In this document: positions 8,395 to 16,959 of the stretch, one piece after another
Position numbering within the stretch: the stretch's first letter is position 1
How the letters are laid out: every line of letters begins with the position of its first letter
Source: Chitinophaga japonensis
Lineage (GTDB): Bacteria > Bacteroidota > Bacteroidia > Chitinophagales > Chitinophagaceae
DNA length: 64,000 nucleotides
Reading direction: 5' to 3'
Assembly (NCBI RefSeq): GCF_007830125.1
Contig: NZ_VLLG01000005.1
Span: 434,001-498,000 of the forward strand
The notes under the pieces: model-generated
What the model saw: the letters and a program-made list of their open reading frames with translations, nothing else
Told to the model about the DNA's origin: nothing
Databases searched by the model: none
Made by a program: the position numbers and the translations under genes

Positions 8395-8415
8395 GTATTA
8401 TGCATTGCATAGTAC
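8395..8415. promoter_or_regulatory. Near-perfect 21-bp palindrome, probable operator
   Basis: Centred on T8405, the two 10-nt halves GTATTATGCA and TGCATAGTAC are complementary except for one T/G pair. It lies 173-193 bp upstream of the barrel-gene start at 8222 (92-112 bp upstream of the alternative start at 8303). The size and symmetry fit the site of a dimeric repressor; the regulator is not identified in this window. Confidence 0.55.
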
Positions 8416-8574
8416 ATAGTTTTACATAAACGGTCGTTACACGGTGACGATTGGTAAAAGTTGCCATATCAAAAAACATTACCGGGGTTTAATGAACATC
8501 CATTATGCTATGCAGATAAAGACAGAACATTTATAAATATCATAAAGACGATCTATCCCTCCTTTTGTTACATA

Positions 8575-8660
8575 AGAAGTATGAAATATGAAGTAAGATG
8601 CAGGAAGTAGAAAGCGTACGTTACATCATACATCTTACTTCATACTTCCTGCCTCCTACA
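8575..8660. repeat. Heptad inverted repeat, family C copy 1
   Basis: Left arm 8575-8611 is a run of 7-mers (GAAGTAT, GAAATAT, GAAGTAA, GATGCAG, GAAGTAG); the right arm 8623-8660 is its inverted counterpart (CATCTTACTTCATACTTCCTGC). The rest of the 8223-8757 gap holds the operator and an AT-rich leader. Second copy at 14954-15036. Confidence 0.8.
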
Positions 8661-8757
8661 TGACAAAGGTATTCCTAAGCGGAATCAGGGCCAATGTGTT
8701 TTTGGTAAGCTGCAGGTTTTCGTCGGTAAAAAGCAGTATAAATATGGGGACAGGTGA

Positions 8758-9183
8758 TTACTCCCAGTTAATCTTATCAAGCAGCGCAGCATGATCCTGC
8801 TGCAGGCGCTCGAAGAACACGCGCTCCTCTTTCCGGATATGTGCTTCCAGGGCGCGGGCCAACTGGTCCATGGCGTTTTCCAGGTCTGTTTGCTCGGTAA
8901 GGGCGCTATACATGCGGGATATCTGCTGGTGCTCCGTTACCAGTTCCTGCACCAGCGCATCCAGCGCAGCATCTTTGCCCTGGCAACGCTCAAACAGGTA
9001 TTCTTCTTTCTGGATATGCGGCACCATCACTTCCTGGAACACCTTTACTATATAGGCCAGCTTGGCCTGGGTTTCCAGCGGGAAGCCTTCATAGGGAGCG
9101 GCATCCCTTTTCAGGTACCGGCATACAAATAACAAGCGCTTGTGCTCGTGCGACAAGGGCACTAAAGTGGAATGACGATGCAT
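8758..9183 (-). CDS. Hemerythrin HHE domain protein
   Basis: 141 aa, all-helical. Probable diiron ligands are spread as in HHE proteins: LSHEHKRLL (residues ~11-19), VPHIQKEEYLFE (~54-65), TEHQQISR (~83-90) and EAHIRKEERVFFE (~112-124). Such proteins bind oxygen or iron, or protect against nitric oxide; the specific role is not evident. It precedes lgt on the same strand as its own unit, with a family-E heptad arm between them. Confidence 0.85.
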   Translation of the reverse strand: MHRHSTLVPLSHEHKRLLFVCRYLKRDAAPYEGFPLETQAKLAYIVKVFQEVMVPHIQKEEYLFERCQGKDAALDALVQELVTEHQQISRMYSALTEQTDLENAMDQLARALEAHIRKEERVFFERLQQDHAALLDKINWE

Positions 9184-9185
9184 AA

Positions 9186-9218
9186 TATCAATGTGCTGGT
9201 GTGCTGATATGCAAATTA
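9186..9218. repeat. Heptad repeat arm, family E copy 1
   Basis: AATGTGCTGGTGTGCTGATA followed by TGCAAATTA: tandem degenerate 7-mers ending on the lgt stop codon (TTA at 9216-9218). Only one arm is clear here; fuller copies are at 35864-35926 and 45842-45896. Confidence 0.6.
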
Positions 9219-10376
9219 GTTTGTGGTTTTTGCGGCATAAGCCTTACGGCAATACCAGATGAACACGGCTCCCCCGATCACCATCAGGAAAGAAATGATC
9301 TCTGCCTGTGTAGGATGAAAACCGAAGATGTCATACTTGGTGTTCACCCTTATTTTTTCAATAAAGAACCTTTCAATACCGTTCAGCACCAGGTAAATGC
9401 CGAATATAACGCCGGGCACCCGGATCCTTTTGCGGATGCTCCACAGTAAGGCGAACAACAGCAGGCAGGCAATGATCTCATATAACGGTGTGGGATATAC
9501 GGGCACTTCCAGCATACGGCAGTAGTTCCCCTCGCATCCCGGGATGGGAATGCCTTCATTGATCACGTTATGCGGGTAGTTATAGGCCCAGGCCCAGTCA
9601 GGCAGCCAGGAGAAGGGATTGGGATGAGGGTTGGGAATGCCCCAGTCCCCATCGCCGGCAAACTGGCATCCCATACGGCCTACGCCATAAGCCAGCATCA
9701 GCGCCGGTGCGGCGCTGTCTATCAGGTGAAAGGTGTTGATATGCTTCTTGTTGGCATACCTTATTATAACAATAGCGGCTACTATCAGGCCGCCATAAAA
9801 AGTAAGCCCGCTGAAAGATAAGAGGGAGCCGATGGGGTCCTGCACAAAATCGCCCCAGTTCTCCAGGTTGTGGAATATCTTGGCGCCTATCAGGCCGGCA
9901 ACGGCGGCCATCACGGTAAAATCCGGCACACGCTGGTGCGGCATTACGGTAATGGTCTTCTTTTCAGGAGCCGGCAATGCTTTCTTCTTTTTGTCCCGGT
10001 ATTTGAGCCAGGCAAAGAGCGCGCCCAGCACAATGCCGGCCGGCCAGTTGCCCTCGCCGGACAGCAGGAAACCCTGCAGGTTGCGGGACACGGTATCCCA
10101 TGCCAGCGCAGCGCCTATGACCTTGAAGCCTAACAGGAACCCCAGTACGCCGTTCCAGATCAGTTCCGCCGTGCTGGCAGGCTTGCCTACTTCTATGGTT
10201 TCCGGGTAGCCGGCCATCCAGCCCAACCGCTCCCGCCGCCTCAGCTCAATGGTCAGCACATAGGCAGCCGCCAGGAAAGCTACTGCCACGAAAAAGCCGA
10301 ACGTTTGAAAGATTTTCAGGAAAGGGAGTTCAACGCCGAAGAGGTCTCTGAACGCGTAATATAGATTAGGATACAT
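9216..10376 (-). CDS. lgt: Prolipoprotein diacylglyceryl transferase
   Basis: 386 aa polytopic membrane protein. It transfers diacylglycerol from phosphatidylglycerol to the lipobox cysteine of prolipoproteins, the first step of lipoprotein maturation. The Lgt signature appears as YGVGRMGCQFAGDGDWG (about residues 225-241) and a C-terminal RFxxEKIRVN segment is present (ERFFIEKIRVN). It is longer than E. coli Lgt (291 aa), mostly because of a charged loop around residues 145-160 and extra N-terminal helices, as is common in Bacteroidota. Many lipoproteins in this window depend on this step. Confidence 0.93.
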   Translation of the reverse strand: MYPNLYYAFRDLFGVELPFLKIFQTFGFFVAVAFLAAAYVLTIELRRRERLGWMAGYPETIEVGKPASTAELIWNGVLGFLLGFKVIGAALAWDTVSRNLQGFLLSGEGNWPAGIVLGALFAWLKYRDKKKKALPAPEKKTITVMPHQRVPDFTVMAAVAGLIGAKIFHNLENWGDFVQDPIGSLLSFSGLTFYGGLIVAAIVIIRYANKKHINTFHLIDSAAPALMLAYGVGRMGCQFAGDGDWGIPNPHPNPFSWLPDWAWAYNYPHNVINEGIPIPGCEGNYCRMLEVPVYPTPLYEIIACLLLFALLWSIRKRIRVPGVIFGIYLVLNGIERFFIEKIRVNTKYDIFGFHPTQAEIISFLMVIGGAVFIWYCRKAYAAKTTN

Positions 10377-10468
10377 AGTAGCTGTAAAAAAAGTTTGGTG
10401 ATCTGAGTTTTCCTATGAACAAAGCCGAATTAATCAAAAGGAAAATCAAACCACCAAAGTAAGGTTGA

Positions 10469-10533
10469 AAAATCCCAAATTCCAAATCCCAAATTCCAAA
10501 TTTGGCGTTTGGGATTTGTGGTTTGGGATTTCC
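10469..10533. repeat. Heptad inverted repeat, family A copy 2
   Basis: Left arm 10469-10503 alternates CCCAAAT and TCCAAAT; the right arm 10504-10533 is the inverse (TTTGGGA, TTTGTGG, TTTGGGA). The right arm ends 1 nt before the bacilliredoxin stop codon. Confidence 0.85.
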
Positions 10534-10534
10534 C

Positions 10535-10948
10535 CTAGCAGTATTGTTCAAAAGCGTCTGCCAGGTTTGCGGCGATCATCTGGGCCGGACGGCCTTCAAT
10601 CATATGACGCTCAATAAAATGCACCAGTTCTCCATTTTTGAACAATGCGATGGAGGGAGAAGAAGGTGGATAAGGCAGCAGGTGCGTACGCAATTGCTGT
10701 ACAGCTTCCATATCAAAACCGGCAAAGCTGGTAGCCAGCCTGTCGGGCTTCTTTTCGCTGTGCGCTACTGCCAGCAGCACACCCGGACGGGCAGTACCGG
10801 CCGAACAGCCGCATACGGAATTGATCACCACCAGGGTGGTGCCTTCTTTCTTCAGTGTTTCGTCTACTGCCTGGGGGGTCAGCAGTTCTTCAAAGCCATT
10901 ATCTGTCAACTCTGCCTTCATGGGCATTACTAGTTCCGCAGGATACAT
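10535..10948 (-). CDS. BrxA/BrxB family bacilliredoxin
   Basis: 137 aa. The active site is the C-G-C motif in INSVCGCSAGTARPG (about residues 45-49), and MYPAELVMPM and SPSIALFKNGELVHFIERH are family landmarks. Bacilliredoxins are thioredoxin-fold proteins that reduce mixed disulfides of low-molecular-weight thiols on proteins. Bacteroidota generally lack bacillithiol-rich systems of Firmicutes, so the physiological thiol is uncertain. Own promoter at 10989-10996. Confidence 0.88.
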   Translation of the reverse strand: MYPAELVMPMKAELTDNGFEELLTPQAVDETLKKEGTTLVVINSVCGCSAGTARPGVLLAVAHSEKKPDRLATSFAGFDMEAVQQLRTHLLPYPPSSPSIALFKNGELVHFIERHMIEGRPAQMIAANLADAFEQYC

Positions 10949-10988
10949 ATCACTATAATTTTTTCTTGTTTTTAATTTTTTGTTCCCA

Positions 10989-10996
10989 CAAAGTTA
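10989..10996 (-). promoter_or_regulatory. -7 box of the bacilliredoxin gene
   Basis: TAACTTTG on the minus strand, 40 nt upstream of the ATG at 10948; no TTTG at the expected -33 distance. Confidence 0.45.
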
Positions 10997-11194
10997 GTTA
11001 TAACAATGCACTTTTTAAAAAAATGGACACTAAAAACGTCTTTTTGGCATATTATCTTACTCAAAAATGACACTATGTCGTTTTATTCGTGAAAATACTG
11101 GCAAGATTACTTATTTCAGGGCCTGGTATTCCATTTGATTAGGTGAGATCGTTGGAAAACAAAAAACCTTAAAACAAAAAAAACTTTATAGGCT

Positions 11195-11644
11195 ATGACA
11201 CTCGTAAAATTCAATCATCACCCTGCACACAAATCATTTGGCGGTCTTATGGACGAAGTATTTAACAACACCGCCCGCCTGCTGAAGGACGATTTCCTGA
11301 CCGGCGATTTCTTCGGCACCTATCCCCCGGTGAATATCCGGGAAACCAAGGAGGCCTACCTGCTGGACGTAATGGTACCGGGCCTGTCCAAGGAAGATTT
11401 TAAGATCAACCTGGACAAGAACGTACTGAGCATCAGCGCGGAAAAGCAGGCAGAACAGAAAGCTGAAGACCAGAAGCAGATCCGCCGTGAATTCAGTTTC
11501 CGCTCCTTCAAACGTTCTTTTACCCTGGATGAGACCGTAGATGCGGAGAAGATCCAGGCAAAATATGAAAATGGTATCCTGCAGTTGCAACTGCCCAAGA
11601 AGGAAGAAGCGCAGCCCAGGACCAAATCTATCGTAGTAGGATAA
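11195..11644 (+). CDS. Hsp20/alpha-crystallin small heat shock protein
   Basis: 149 aa. The alpha-crystallin domain spans about residues 42-140: PPVNIRETKEAYLLDVMVPGLSKEDFKI, LSISAEK, RREFSFRSFKRSFTLDE and ENGILQLQLPKKE. The C-terminal extension carries an IxV-like anchor (KSIVVG). ATP-independent holdase of the cytoplasm. It stands alone, with a strong terminator directly behind. Confidence 0.95.
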   Translation: MTLVKFNHHPAHKSFGGLMDEVFNNTARLLKDDFLTGDFFGTYPPVNIRETKEAYLLDVMVPGLSKEDFKINLDKNVLSISAEKQAEQKAEDQKQIRREFSFRSFKRSFTLDETVDAEKIQAKYENGILQLQLPKKEEAQPRTKSIVVG

Positions 11645-11679
11645 GTACTGGGAATCAACAGATAAGTGGAGTTTGCGAA

Positions 11680-11712
11680 GCCCGGCAATGTAACAGTTGC
11701 CGGGCTTTTTTT
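11680..11712 (+). terminator. Terminator of the Hsp20 gene
   Basis: Stem GCCCGGCAA (11680-11688) / TTGCCGGGC (11697-11705) followed by seven T. Confidence 0.92.
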
Positions 11713-11808
11713 ATTATCATCCCGGCCGGGCGTGTCCTATATAATTCACACAAACGTTTAACGGGTATGCTATTTTAATATGATAATTTGCCTCCCAACG
11801 AAGTAAAC

Positions 11809-12675
11809 ATGGCACCCAAAGCCAAATACAGGTGGACACTTGCCGGAAAACTCTATGTCGCTGCCGAGAAAGCCGTGATAGGCGGCGCTTTGAAAAAAAC
11901 ACTGGACAGCCGGGAGCACTATAATATCAAACTGATATTTGACTACCTTTTCTTTCATATTTTATTGATAGTGCCTACCCTGTTCATTACACTTTACTAC
12001 CAGCATACCCGGCAGCTCCTGTTATATCCATTTTTCCTGGCCATGTGCCTGGCAGGAATGGCTATGCTGAAAATGCGCGCGCCGGTCCGCGCTACGGGTA
12101 CCGTTGCGGCGCTAACCACACTGACCTTCGCCATGCTGTCGTCCTTCCTGAACAACCTGGATATTTCGCTGAACTATGCCATTCCCTGGGTACTGAGCAT
12201 CCTGTTCTGTTATCTCACCACCAACCTGGCCATTACCCTCACGCTGGGCAGCCTGCTTTGCGGCTACCTGGGGCTGGCGGCCTATGTAAAGGCGCATCAA
12301 CTGGTGCTGGTCCAAATGCCGGGCTATTCCCCGGAGCAGGTGTACAACGCGGCGCCTGCGCTAACGGCGCTGTTCATCCTGTTTATTATTATACGGGTGC
12401 TGGGCCGGCATTATAATAATATTATGATACTGGAGCAGCGCCGTACCCTGCAACGGCAGAAACAGCATTCCGCCCTGATCCGGCAAAACCTCACCAAGCA
12501 GTTCATGCTGGTAAAGGGGCTGTCCCGCTCCGGCAAGACCAAATACCTGGAAGGCAACCTGGAGCTGCTGGAAGCTTGTCTTACGGAAATTGAAAAACAG
12601 TGTGAAACGGCGATAGACCTGTTGCAACAGCCCCACAAGGTAGCAGAGGAGGAAAATAAAAAAGCTCCCCAGTAA
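11809..12675 (+). CDS. Unrecognised multi-pass membrane protein with helical cytoplasmic tail
   Basis: 288 aa starting MAPKAKYRWTLAGKLYV (ATG at 11809; the frame also has an upstream TTG at 11788). After a ~45-residue cytoplasmic head there are about six hydrophobic helices (HILLIVPTLFITLYY through ALFILFIIIRVL), then a ~85-residue charged helical tail (HYNNIMILEQRRTLQRQKQ... to the end). The shape recalls the membrane input part and dimerisation helix of a sensor kinase, but there is no H-box, ATPase or receiver domain. Not recognised. Confidence 0.7.
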   Translation: MAPKAKYRWTLAGKLYVAAEKAVIGGALKKTLDSREHYNIKLIFDYLFFHILLIVPTLFITLYYQHTRQLLLYPFFLAMCLAGMAMLKMRAPVRATGTVAALTTLTFAMLSSFLNNLDISLNYAIPWVLSILFCYLTTNLAITLTLGSLLCGYLGLAAYVKAHQLVLVQMPGYSPEQVYNAAPALTALFILFIIIRVLGRHYNNIMILEQRRTLQRQKQHSALIRQNLTKQFMLVKGLSRSGKTKYLEGNLELLEACLTEIEKQCETAIDLLQQPHKVAEEENKKAPQ

Positions 12676-12846
12676 TGCTGAAGAGCCTATTCCATGGCAT
12701 AGGTTAAGGAAATATTCAAAAGCATAAGGGGAAAATAAGACGGATGAATTTTGGAGACCACAAAGATAGATGACCGCTTACATCTTCCAGATACCAATAA
12801 AGTTGTAATTTTCCCGCCCATCTCATCATTTATTATTCAGGTTAAT

Positions 12847-13326
12847 ATGATCCTACTTTCCTTACAACGTTTATGCATACTGCTCCTGTGCTGGGCCGGC
12901 TGCGCCGCCACAACACCAGCCCCCATGCAGGCCGGCGAGGAAGCGGCCGTGAAAAGCACCATCGGGCAACTGTTTGAGGGCATGCGCAAGGGAGATAGCA
13001 GCATGGTAAAGGCTGCATTTGCTCCCGGAGCGGTGCTCCAGACCATTGCAACGCCTGCCGGGGGCGGCACAGAAGTAAAGACGGCTTCGCTGCAGCGCTT
13101 CCTGGATGCGGTAGGTTCCCCTCACACGGACGTGTGGGATGAGCAGATCGAGTACGGCCACATTGCTATAGACGGCGAGCTGGCATCCGTATGGACCCCG
13201 TACCGTTTTTACCTGGGCAAAGCGTATAGCCACTGCGGTGTGAATTCCTTTCAACTGGTAAAGCTGGAGGGCGTTTGGAAGATTGCTTATTTAATAGATA
13301 CCCGGCGGAAAAATTGCGGAAATTAA
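12847..13326 (+). CDS. NTF2-like lipoprotein (nuclear transport factor 2 fold)
   Basis: 159 aa from MILLSLQRLCILLLCWAGCAATTPAP, a lipoprotein signal with lipobox WAGC. The mature part fits the SnoaL/NTF2-like fold used in putative lumazine-binding/DUF4440-type proteins: EEAAVKSTIGQLFEGMRKGDSSMVKAAFAPGAVLQ, then IAIDGELASVWTPYRFYLGK and SFQLVKLEGVWKIAYLIDTRR. No catalytic function can be assigned. The frame extends upstream to a TTG at 12751, but that part has no signal-peptide character. Confidence 0.82.
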   Translation: MILLSLQRLCILLLCWAGCAATTPAPMQAGEEAAVKSTIGQLFEGMRKGDSSMVKAAFAPGAVLQTIATPAGGGTEVKTASLQRFLDAVGSPHTDVWDEQIEYGHIAIDGELASVWTPYRFYLGKAYSHCGVNSFQLVKLEGVWKIAYLIDTRRKNCGN

Positions 13327-13331
13327 TAATT

Positions 13332-13363
13332 AAAAAACCTCCCGAAGAATCGGGAGGTTTTTA
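13332..13363. terminator. Bidirectional terminator
   Basis: Stem AAAACCTCCCGA (13334-13345) / TCGGGAGGTTTT (13350-13361) with A and T runs on both flanks, between the convergent NTF2-like and arginine decarboxylase genes. Confidence 0.88.
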
Positions 13364-13385
13364 AGTGGATTACTAACCCATTTTC

Positions 13386-14783
13386 TTAATAACCCAAAAT
13401 CTTTAACATACTCTGGGAGCTTTGTTCCTTGGCATAAAGCCAGTCTTTGAGCTGCCCGTTCTTATCGTATCCTACTATTACGTGTTTGGGGGAGGGTATC
13501 AGGCAGTGCTTGATGCCTCCGTAGCCGCTTAGCTGGTCCTGGTAAGCGCCGGTATGGAAAAAGCCGATATACAACGGCTCCCCATTGGTGAGCTTGGGCA
13601 GGAACACGGCATTAATATGCTCTTCCGAGGTGTAGAAGTCGTACCCGTCGCAGGTGAGCCCGCCCAGGTGCACCTCCTGGTACTCCTGGTCCCATTTGTT
13701 GATGGGCAGCATCAGGAACTTTTCCCCGATGCCCCAGGTATCCGGCAGGGTGGTAATGAAAGAGCTGTCTATCATGTACCAGTTCTCGCGGTCGTTCTGC
13801 ATCTTCTCTCCTATTACGCTGTATATCACTGCGCCGCTTTCGCCTACCGTATAGGAACCGAACTCCGTATAAATATCCGGTACCGGCACCTTGTTCTTTT
13901 TGCAAACATTCTTGATGGTGGCTACGATCTCATTCACAATGTAATTATAATCATAGTCAAAGCCCAGGGAATGCTTGATGGGGAATCCCCCTCCTATATT
14001 AATACTATCCAGTTCCGGGCAGATCTTCTTCAGTTGGCAATACAGGTTCAGCACCCGGTTAAACTGGCTCCAGTAATAAATGTCGTCCTTGATACCCTTG
14101 TTCATGAAGAAGTGCAGCATTTTCAGCTCAAACTTCTCATTGCCCTTCAGCTTGTCTACATAAAACTCCAGTATGTCACGGGAGCGGATGCCCAGCCGGG
14201 AGGTATAGAAGTCGAAGGTCGGCTCTTCCTCGGCGGCGATGCGCAGGCCCAGCTTTACCGGTTCCTTGGGGCGCACGTGCTTCTGGTAGTCGTCCAGCTC
14301 CTCCTTATTGTCCAGCACCGGGATCACGTTCTTGAAGCCGCTGTTGATAAGCCGGGTAATGGCACGGGTATAACCTTTTGTTTTATAACCGTTGCAAATT
14401 ATGAAGGTTTCTTTACTGATCTTCTTCCGTTCATACAATTTATTGATGATATCAATATCGTATGCAAAGGAGGTTTCAATGTGCACGCCGTGCTTCAGGG
14501 TTTCCTCCATGATAAAGGAGAAATGTGAGCTCTTGGTGCAGTAGCAGTAATAATAGTTCCCGTCATACCGGTTCTTTTTAATGGCATCCTGGAACATTTT
14601 CTTGGCCTTGTTGATCTGCATCCCGATCTTGGGCAGGTAGGTCAGCTTGAAGGGGGTGCCATACTTGTCGATCAAAGCCTTCACATCCAGCCCATTAAAG
14701 GTCAGGTAATTGTCCTTCACATCAAAACCTTCCTGGGGAAACTCAAAGGTTTGATTAACGAGGTCCGTGTAGGTGTTGTTCAT
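13386..14783 (-). CDS. speA: Arginine decarboxylase, Bacteroidota type (PLP group IV)
   Basis: 465 aa, fold type III PLP enzyme that makes agmatine for polyamine synthesis. Visible features are the N-terminal barrel start with YCYCTKSSHFSFIMEETLKHG, the glycine-rich SINIGGGFPIKHSLGFD that contacts the PLP phosphate, and the C-terminal beta domain with GGLTCDGYDFYTSEEH, where the catalytic cysteine and adjacent Asp lie. It is shorter than the 630-660 aa E. coli SpeA, as usual for Bacteroidota. Monocistronic. Confidence 0.85.
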   Translation of the reverse strand: MNNTYTDLVNQTFEFPQEGFDVKDNYLTFNGLDVKALIDKYGTPFKLTYLPKIGMQINKAKKMFQDAIKKNRYDGNYYYCYCTKSSHFSFIMEETLKHGVHIETSFAYDIDIINKLYERKKISKETFIICNGYKTKGYTRAITRLINSGFKNVIPVLDNKEELDDYQKHVRPKEPVKLGLRIAAEEEPTFDFYTSRLGIRSRDILEFYVDKLKGNEKFELKMLHFFMNKGIKDDIYYWSQFNRVLNLYCQLKKICPELDSINIGGGFPIKHSLGFDYDYNYIVNEIVATIKNVCKKNKVPVPDIYTEFGSYTVGESGAVIYSVIGEKMQNDRENWYMIDSSFITTLPDTWGIGEKFLMLPINKWDQEYQEVHLGGLTCDGYDFYTSEEHINAVFLPKLTNGEPLYIGFFHTGAYQDQLSGYGGIKHCLIPSPKHVIVGYDKNGQLKDWLYAKEQSSQSMLKILGY

Positions 14784-14953
14784 CTAAAACTGCGAATGAA
14801 TTTTAGGTTAGTAATAAAATTTAAACTCAGGTCTAGCTGGAAAACTCCTGGTTTGCACACCTACGTCAGTTTGAAACCCAGCAAAATTGGTTGCAAAGCT
14901 AAATATTTTGTTCTATTGCCGGGCTAAAAAATTTCCCCCTTTTTACCGGCGGG

Positions 14954-15036
14954 CAGTAAGATGTAAGAAATATGAAATATGAGGTAGGATGATCTTCGCG
15001 TATCTTACTTCCTACTTCCTACTTCCCACTTCCTAT
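14954..15036. repeat. Heptad inverted repeat, family C copy 2
   Basis: Left arm 14954-14990 (GTAAGAA, ATATGAA, ATATGAG, GTAGGAT) and right arm 15000-15036 (TATCTTACTTCCTACTTCC and similar). The right arm runs into the 3' end of the WbqC-like gene and encodes its last residues and stop codon. The remainder of 14784-14953 shows nothing recognisable. Confidence 0.8.
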
Positions 15037-15660
15037 TATTCTCATACTATGCCTGCCCTCGCAAAAGAGCAGGTCCAGGATGCTGAGGTTGGGCACAAAA
15101 CCGGTCCTGTCCTGGAACACCTGGGTGTAGGCCGGCGTTTCGCAGGGCTGCTCCCGGCCGGGCTTCAGCAGGTTGCGGGCATCGGTAATGCCGGCGGCCG
15201 GATCGTACTCCTTTTCATAGGCGCTGGTGAAGCTAAGCTGGCAGTCATACCCCAGGGCCCGGTTGGCCCATTCCAGGCAGGCCAGGTTCCAGTCCAGCAG
15301 GAACCCGAAAGGTTTTTCGTACAGCGCCTGCAGGTCTTCTTCAAAATACTCGAACCAGGGAGAGCGGCGGTAAGCAGATACCAGGGTCTTCCAATGGAGG
15401 GCCTGCCATTTTTCCTCGTTGCTGATCCGCACATCTTTTATCACGGTGCGCTGATTTTTTCCGCGGGCCAGGGGCACGCTCAGAAGGATAGGGCCATTAG
15501 GCCCGGCAATGTAGCAACGGTTGCGAAAACTCAGCTTCTGATAGTGTTCATATTTCTCTATCTGTAATATGTGATGTTTAATTAAAGTTTTATAGAAGCA
15601 AATATTTGGAAAATATTGTAATTCAATTAGTAATGTTCCATTATTAGCGGCGGCTGTCAT
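15019..15660 (-). CDS. WbqC-like family protein
   Basis: 213 aa from MTAAANNGTLLIELQYFPNICFYK. Family landmarks are LLIELQYFPNICFYKTLIKH, a motif rich in basic and aromatic residues around EKYEHYQKLSFRNRCYIAGPNGPILLSVPL, and DVRISNEEKWQALHWKTLVSAYRRSPWFEYFEEDL. WbqC-like proteins are found in O-antigen clusters and as solitary genes in Bacteroidota; their reaction is not established. The last codons (RIIGSGK and stop) are made of the family-C heptad repeat arm. Confidence 0.82.
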   Translation of the reverse strand: MTAAANNGTLLIELQYFPNICFYKTLIKHHILQIEKYEHYQKLSFRNRCYIAGPNGPILLSVPLARGKNQRTVIKDVRISNEEKWQALHWKTLVSAYRRSPWFEYFEEDLQALYEKPFGFLLDWNLACLEWANRALGYDCQLSFTSAYEKEYDPAAGITDARNLLKPGREQPCETPAYTQVFQDRTGFVPNLSILDLLFCEGRHSMRIIGSGK

Positions 15661-15993
15661 GTTGTCAAAATTTAGTTCAAAGTTTGTGAAAACCAATCCT
15701 TCCGGTAGTTGAATCTGTTAGTATTCACCAGTTAATAATTAATTACAATCTCCTGTAAAACAGTTCATAGAAAAATAAAAAATATGCTATTTTTTTTAGC
15801 ATTTTGATGATTAAAGCAAAATGTAAGACAAGTGCAAAAATACTAAAGTAATTAGTAGCTTTTTTGTTCATTTTGAAGCCTGTTTTTACTTAAAGTAAAA
15901 TGTGAAGTAAGCGGACGCGGCAGGAATTGTTTAGATTTTGTGAATTTATGGACGCCCCTCTTCCGGGAGTAGGTATTTTGCTATTTTTGGGGA
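15661..15993. other. 333-bp AT-rich intergenic region
   Basis: Divergent region between the WbqC-like and LEA-like genes. It holds a short ATGCTATTTTTTTTAGCAT hairpin (about 15784-15802) and the LEA promoter at its right end; nothing else was recognised. Confidence 0.5.
15982..15989 (+). promoter_or_regulatory. -7 box of the LEA-like gene
   Basis: TATTTTTG is a perfect -7 box, but it ends only 4 nt before the ATG at 15994, implying a leaderless message. Confidence 0.45.
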
Positions 15994-16452
15994 ATGAAGA
16001 AAAGTTTCCTTTTAATACTGGCAGTGCTGCTCACCTGGGGCATGATCAGCTCCTGTGAAAAAGTGAAGGACCTGGAATTTGTCCGGGTGGCCGGCGTAAG
16101 CCTGGACGACCTGGGTTTTTCCAAAAGCATTGTACGGATGACCCTGGCCTATTACAACCCCAATAATTTTAAACTGCAACTGAAAGACGCCTCTTTCGAT
16201 CTCTTTTTTGACGATACCCAGGTAGGGCATTCCATCCAGGATACCCTGATCCGGATCCCGGCGAAGGACACTTTTTACTTTCCCGTAAAGCTGGAGGTGA
16301 ATATGGAGAATGTGCTGAAAAATGCCTGGGGCGCCCTCGTCAACAAGGAAGTGACCATCCGCGCCACCGGCAATTGCAAGGTCGGCAAAGGCGGGGTGTA
16401 CTTCCCCTTTCCCATTAAATGCGAGACCCGGCAGCCGCTGAAGTTTTTCTAA
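15994..16452 (+). CDS. LEA type 2 (WHy-domain) lipoprotein
   Basis: 152 aa. Lipoprotein signal MKKSFLLILAVLLTWGMISSC with lipobox ISSC. The mature domain has the LEA-2/WHy pattern: FVRVAGVSLDDLGFSKSIVRMTLAYYNPNNFKLQLKDASFDLFFDDTQVG, with the characteristic YNPNNF, then IPAKDTFYFPVKLEVN and a final beta strand. Such proteins are linked to desiccation or envelope stress in other organisms; the role here is unknown. Confidence 0.85.
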   Translation: MKKSFLLILAVLLTWGMISSCEKVKDLEFVRVAGVSLDDLGFSKSIVRMTLAYYNPNNFKLQLKDASFDLFFDDTQVGHSIQDTLIRIPAKDTFYFPVKLEVNMENVLKNAWGALVNKEVTIRATGNCKVGKGGVYFPFPIKCETRQPLKFF

Positions 16453-16467
16453 AACAGTTTGCTGCAC

Positions 16468-16502
16468 AAAAAAAGTCCCGTCGCTGACCGGCGAACGGGA
16501 CT
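16468..16502 (-). terminator. Terminator between LEA-like and HMA genes
   Basis: Stem AGTCCCGT-CGC (16474-16484) / GCG-A-ACGGGACT (16491-16502) with an A run at 16468-16474, so it works best for the minus-strand HMA gene and may stop both. Confidence 0.75.
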
Positions 16503-16527
16503 GTAAATATCATTGATAACCAGTTAC

Positions 16528-16899
16528 TTAATGCTTATCCGGGTGGCCGCCGCCATCTTCCGGCTTTTTGCAGCAGAGCGGCAGCCGGTCATAGGATTCC
16601 GTATTGGCGGTTACGTTGTCCGCATCATAGCCTGCATTGGCAATGGCGGTTTTCACGTTCTCGATATTGGTACGGTCGCTGTAGAACTTCACCGTGGTGA
16701 GTTTTTTCTTGTAGTCTACTTTGCTGTAGGCCACACCGGTTTCCTGCTTCAGGTATCTTTCAATACGGTTCTTGCACTGTTCACACTGTACGGTGGGTGT
16801 GCTGATCTTCGCGGTTACGAGGGTACCTTTCTTGCTTTGCGCCACGCTTACGCCGATGCCGGCAAACAACATGACCACTACGAGCTGAATAATACGCAT
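16528..16899 (-). CDS. Exported heavy-metal-associated (HMA) domain protein
   Basis: 123 aa with signal peptide MRIIQLVVVMLFAGIGVSVAQ. The rest is one ferredoxin-like HMA domain with the metal site in VQCEQCKNRIERYLKQE (CxxC, about residues 39-42), then VDYKKKLTTVKFYSDRTNIENVKTAIANAGYDAD. A second cysteine pair (LCCKK) follows, near a His-containing C-terminus (GGGHPDKH). Probably a periplasmic copper or other soft-metal carrier. Monocistronic. Confidence 0.88.
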   Translation of the reverse strand: MRIIQLVVVMLFAGIGVSVAQSKKGTLVTAKISTPTVQCEQCKNRIERYLKQETGVAYSKVDYKKKLTTVKFYSDRTNIENVKTAIANAGYDADNVTANTESYDRLPLCCKKPEDGGGHPDKH

Positions 16900-16959
16900 A
16901 AGTATAAGTTTTTAACTACTCTAAATTAGTAAATAGTTGTTAGTCGCCGGTCACCGTTG

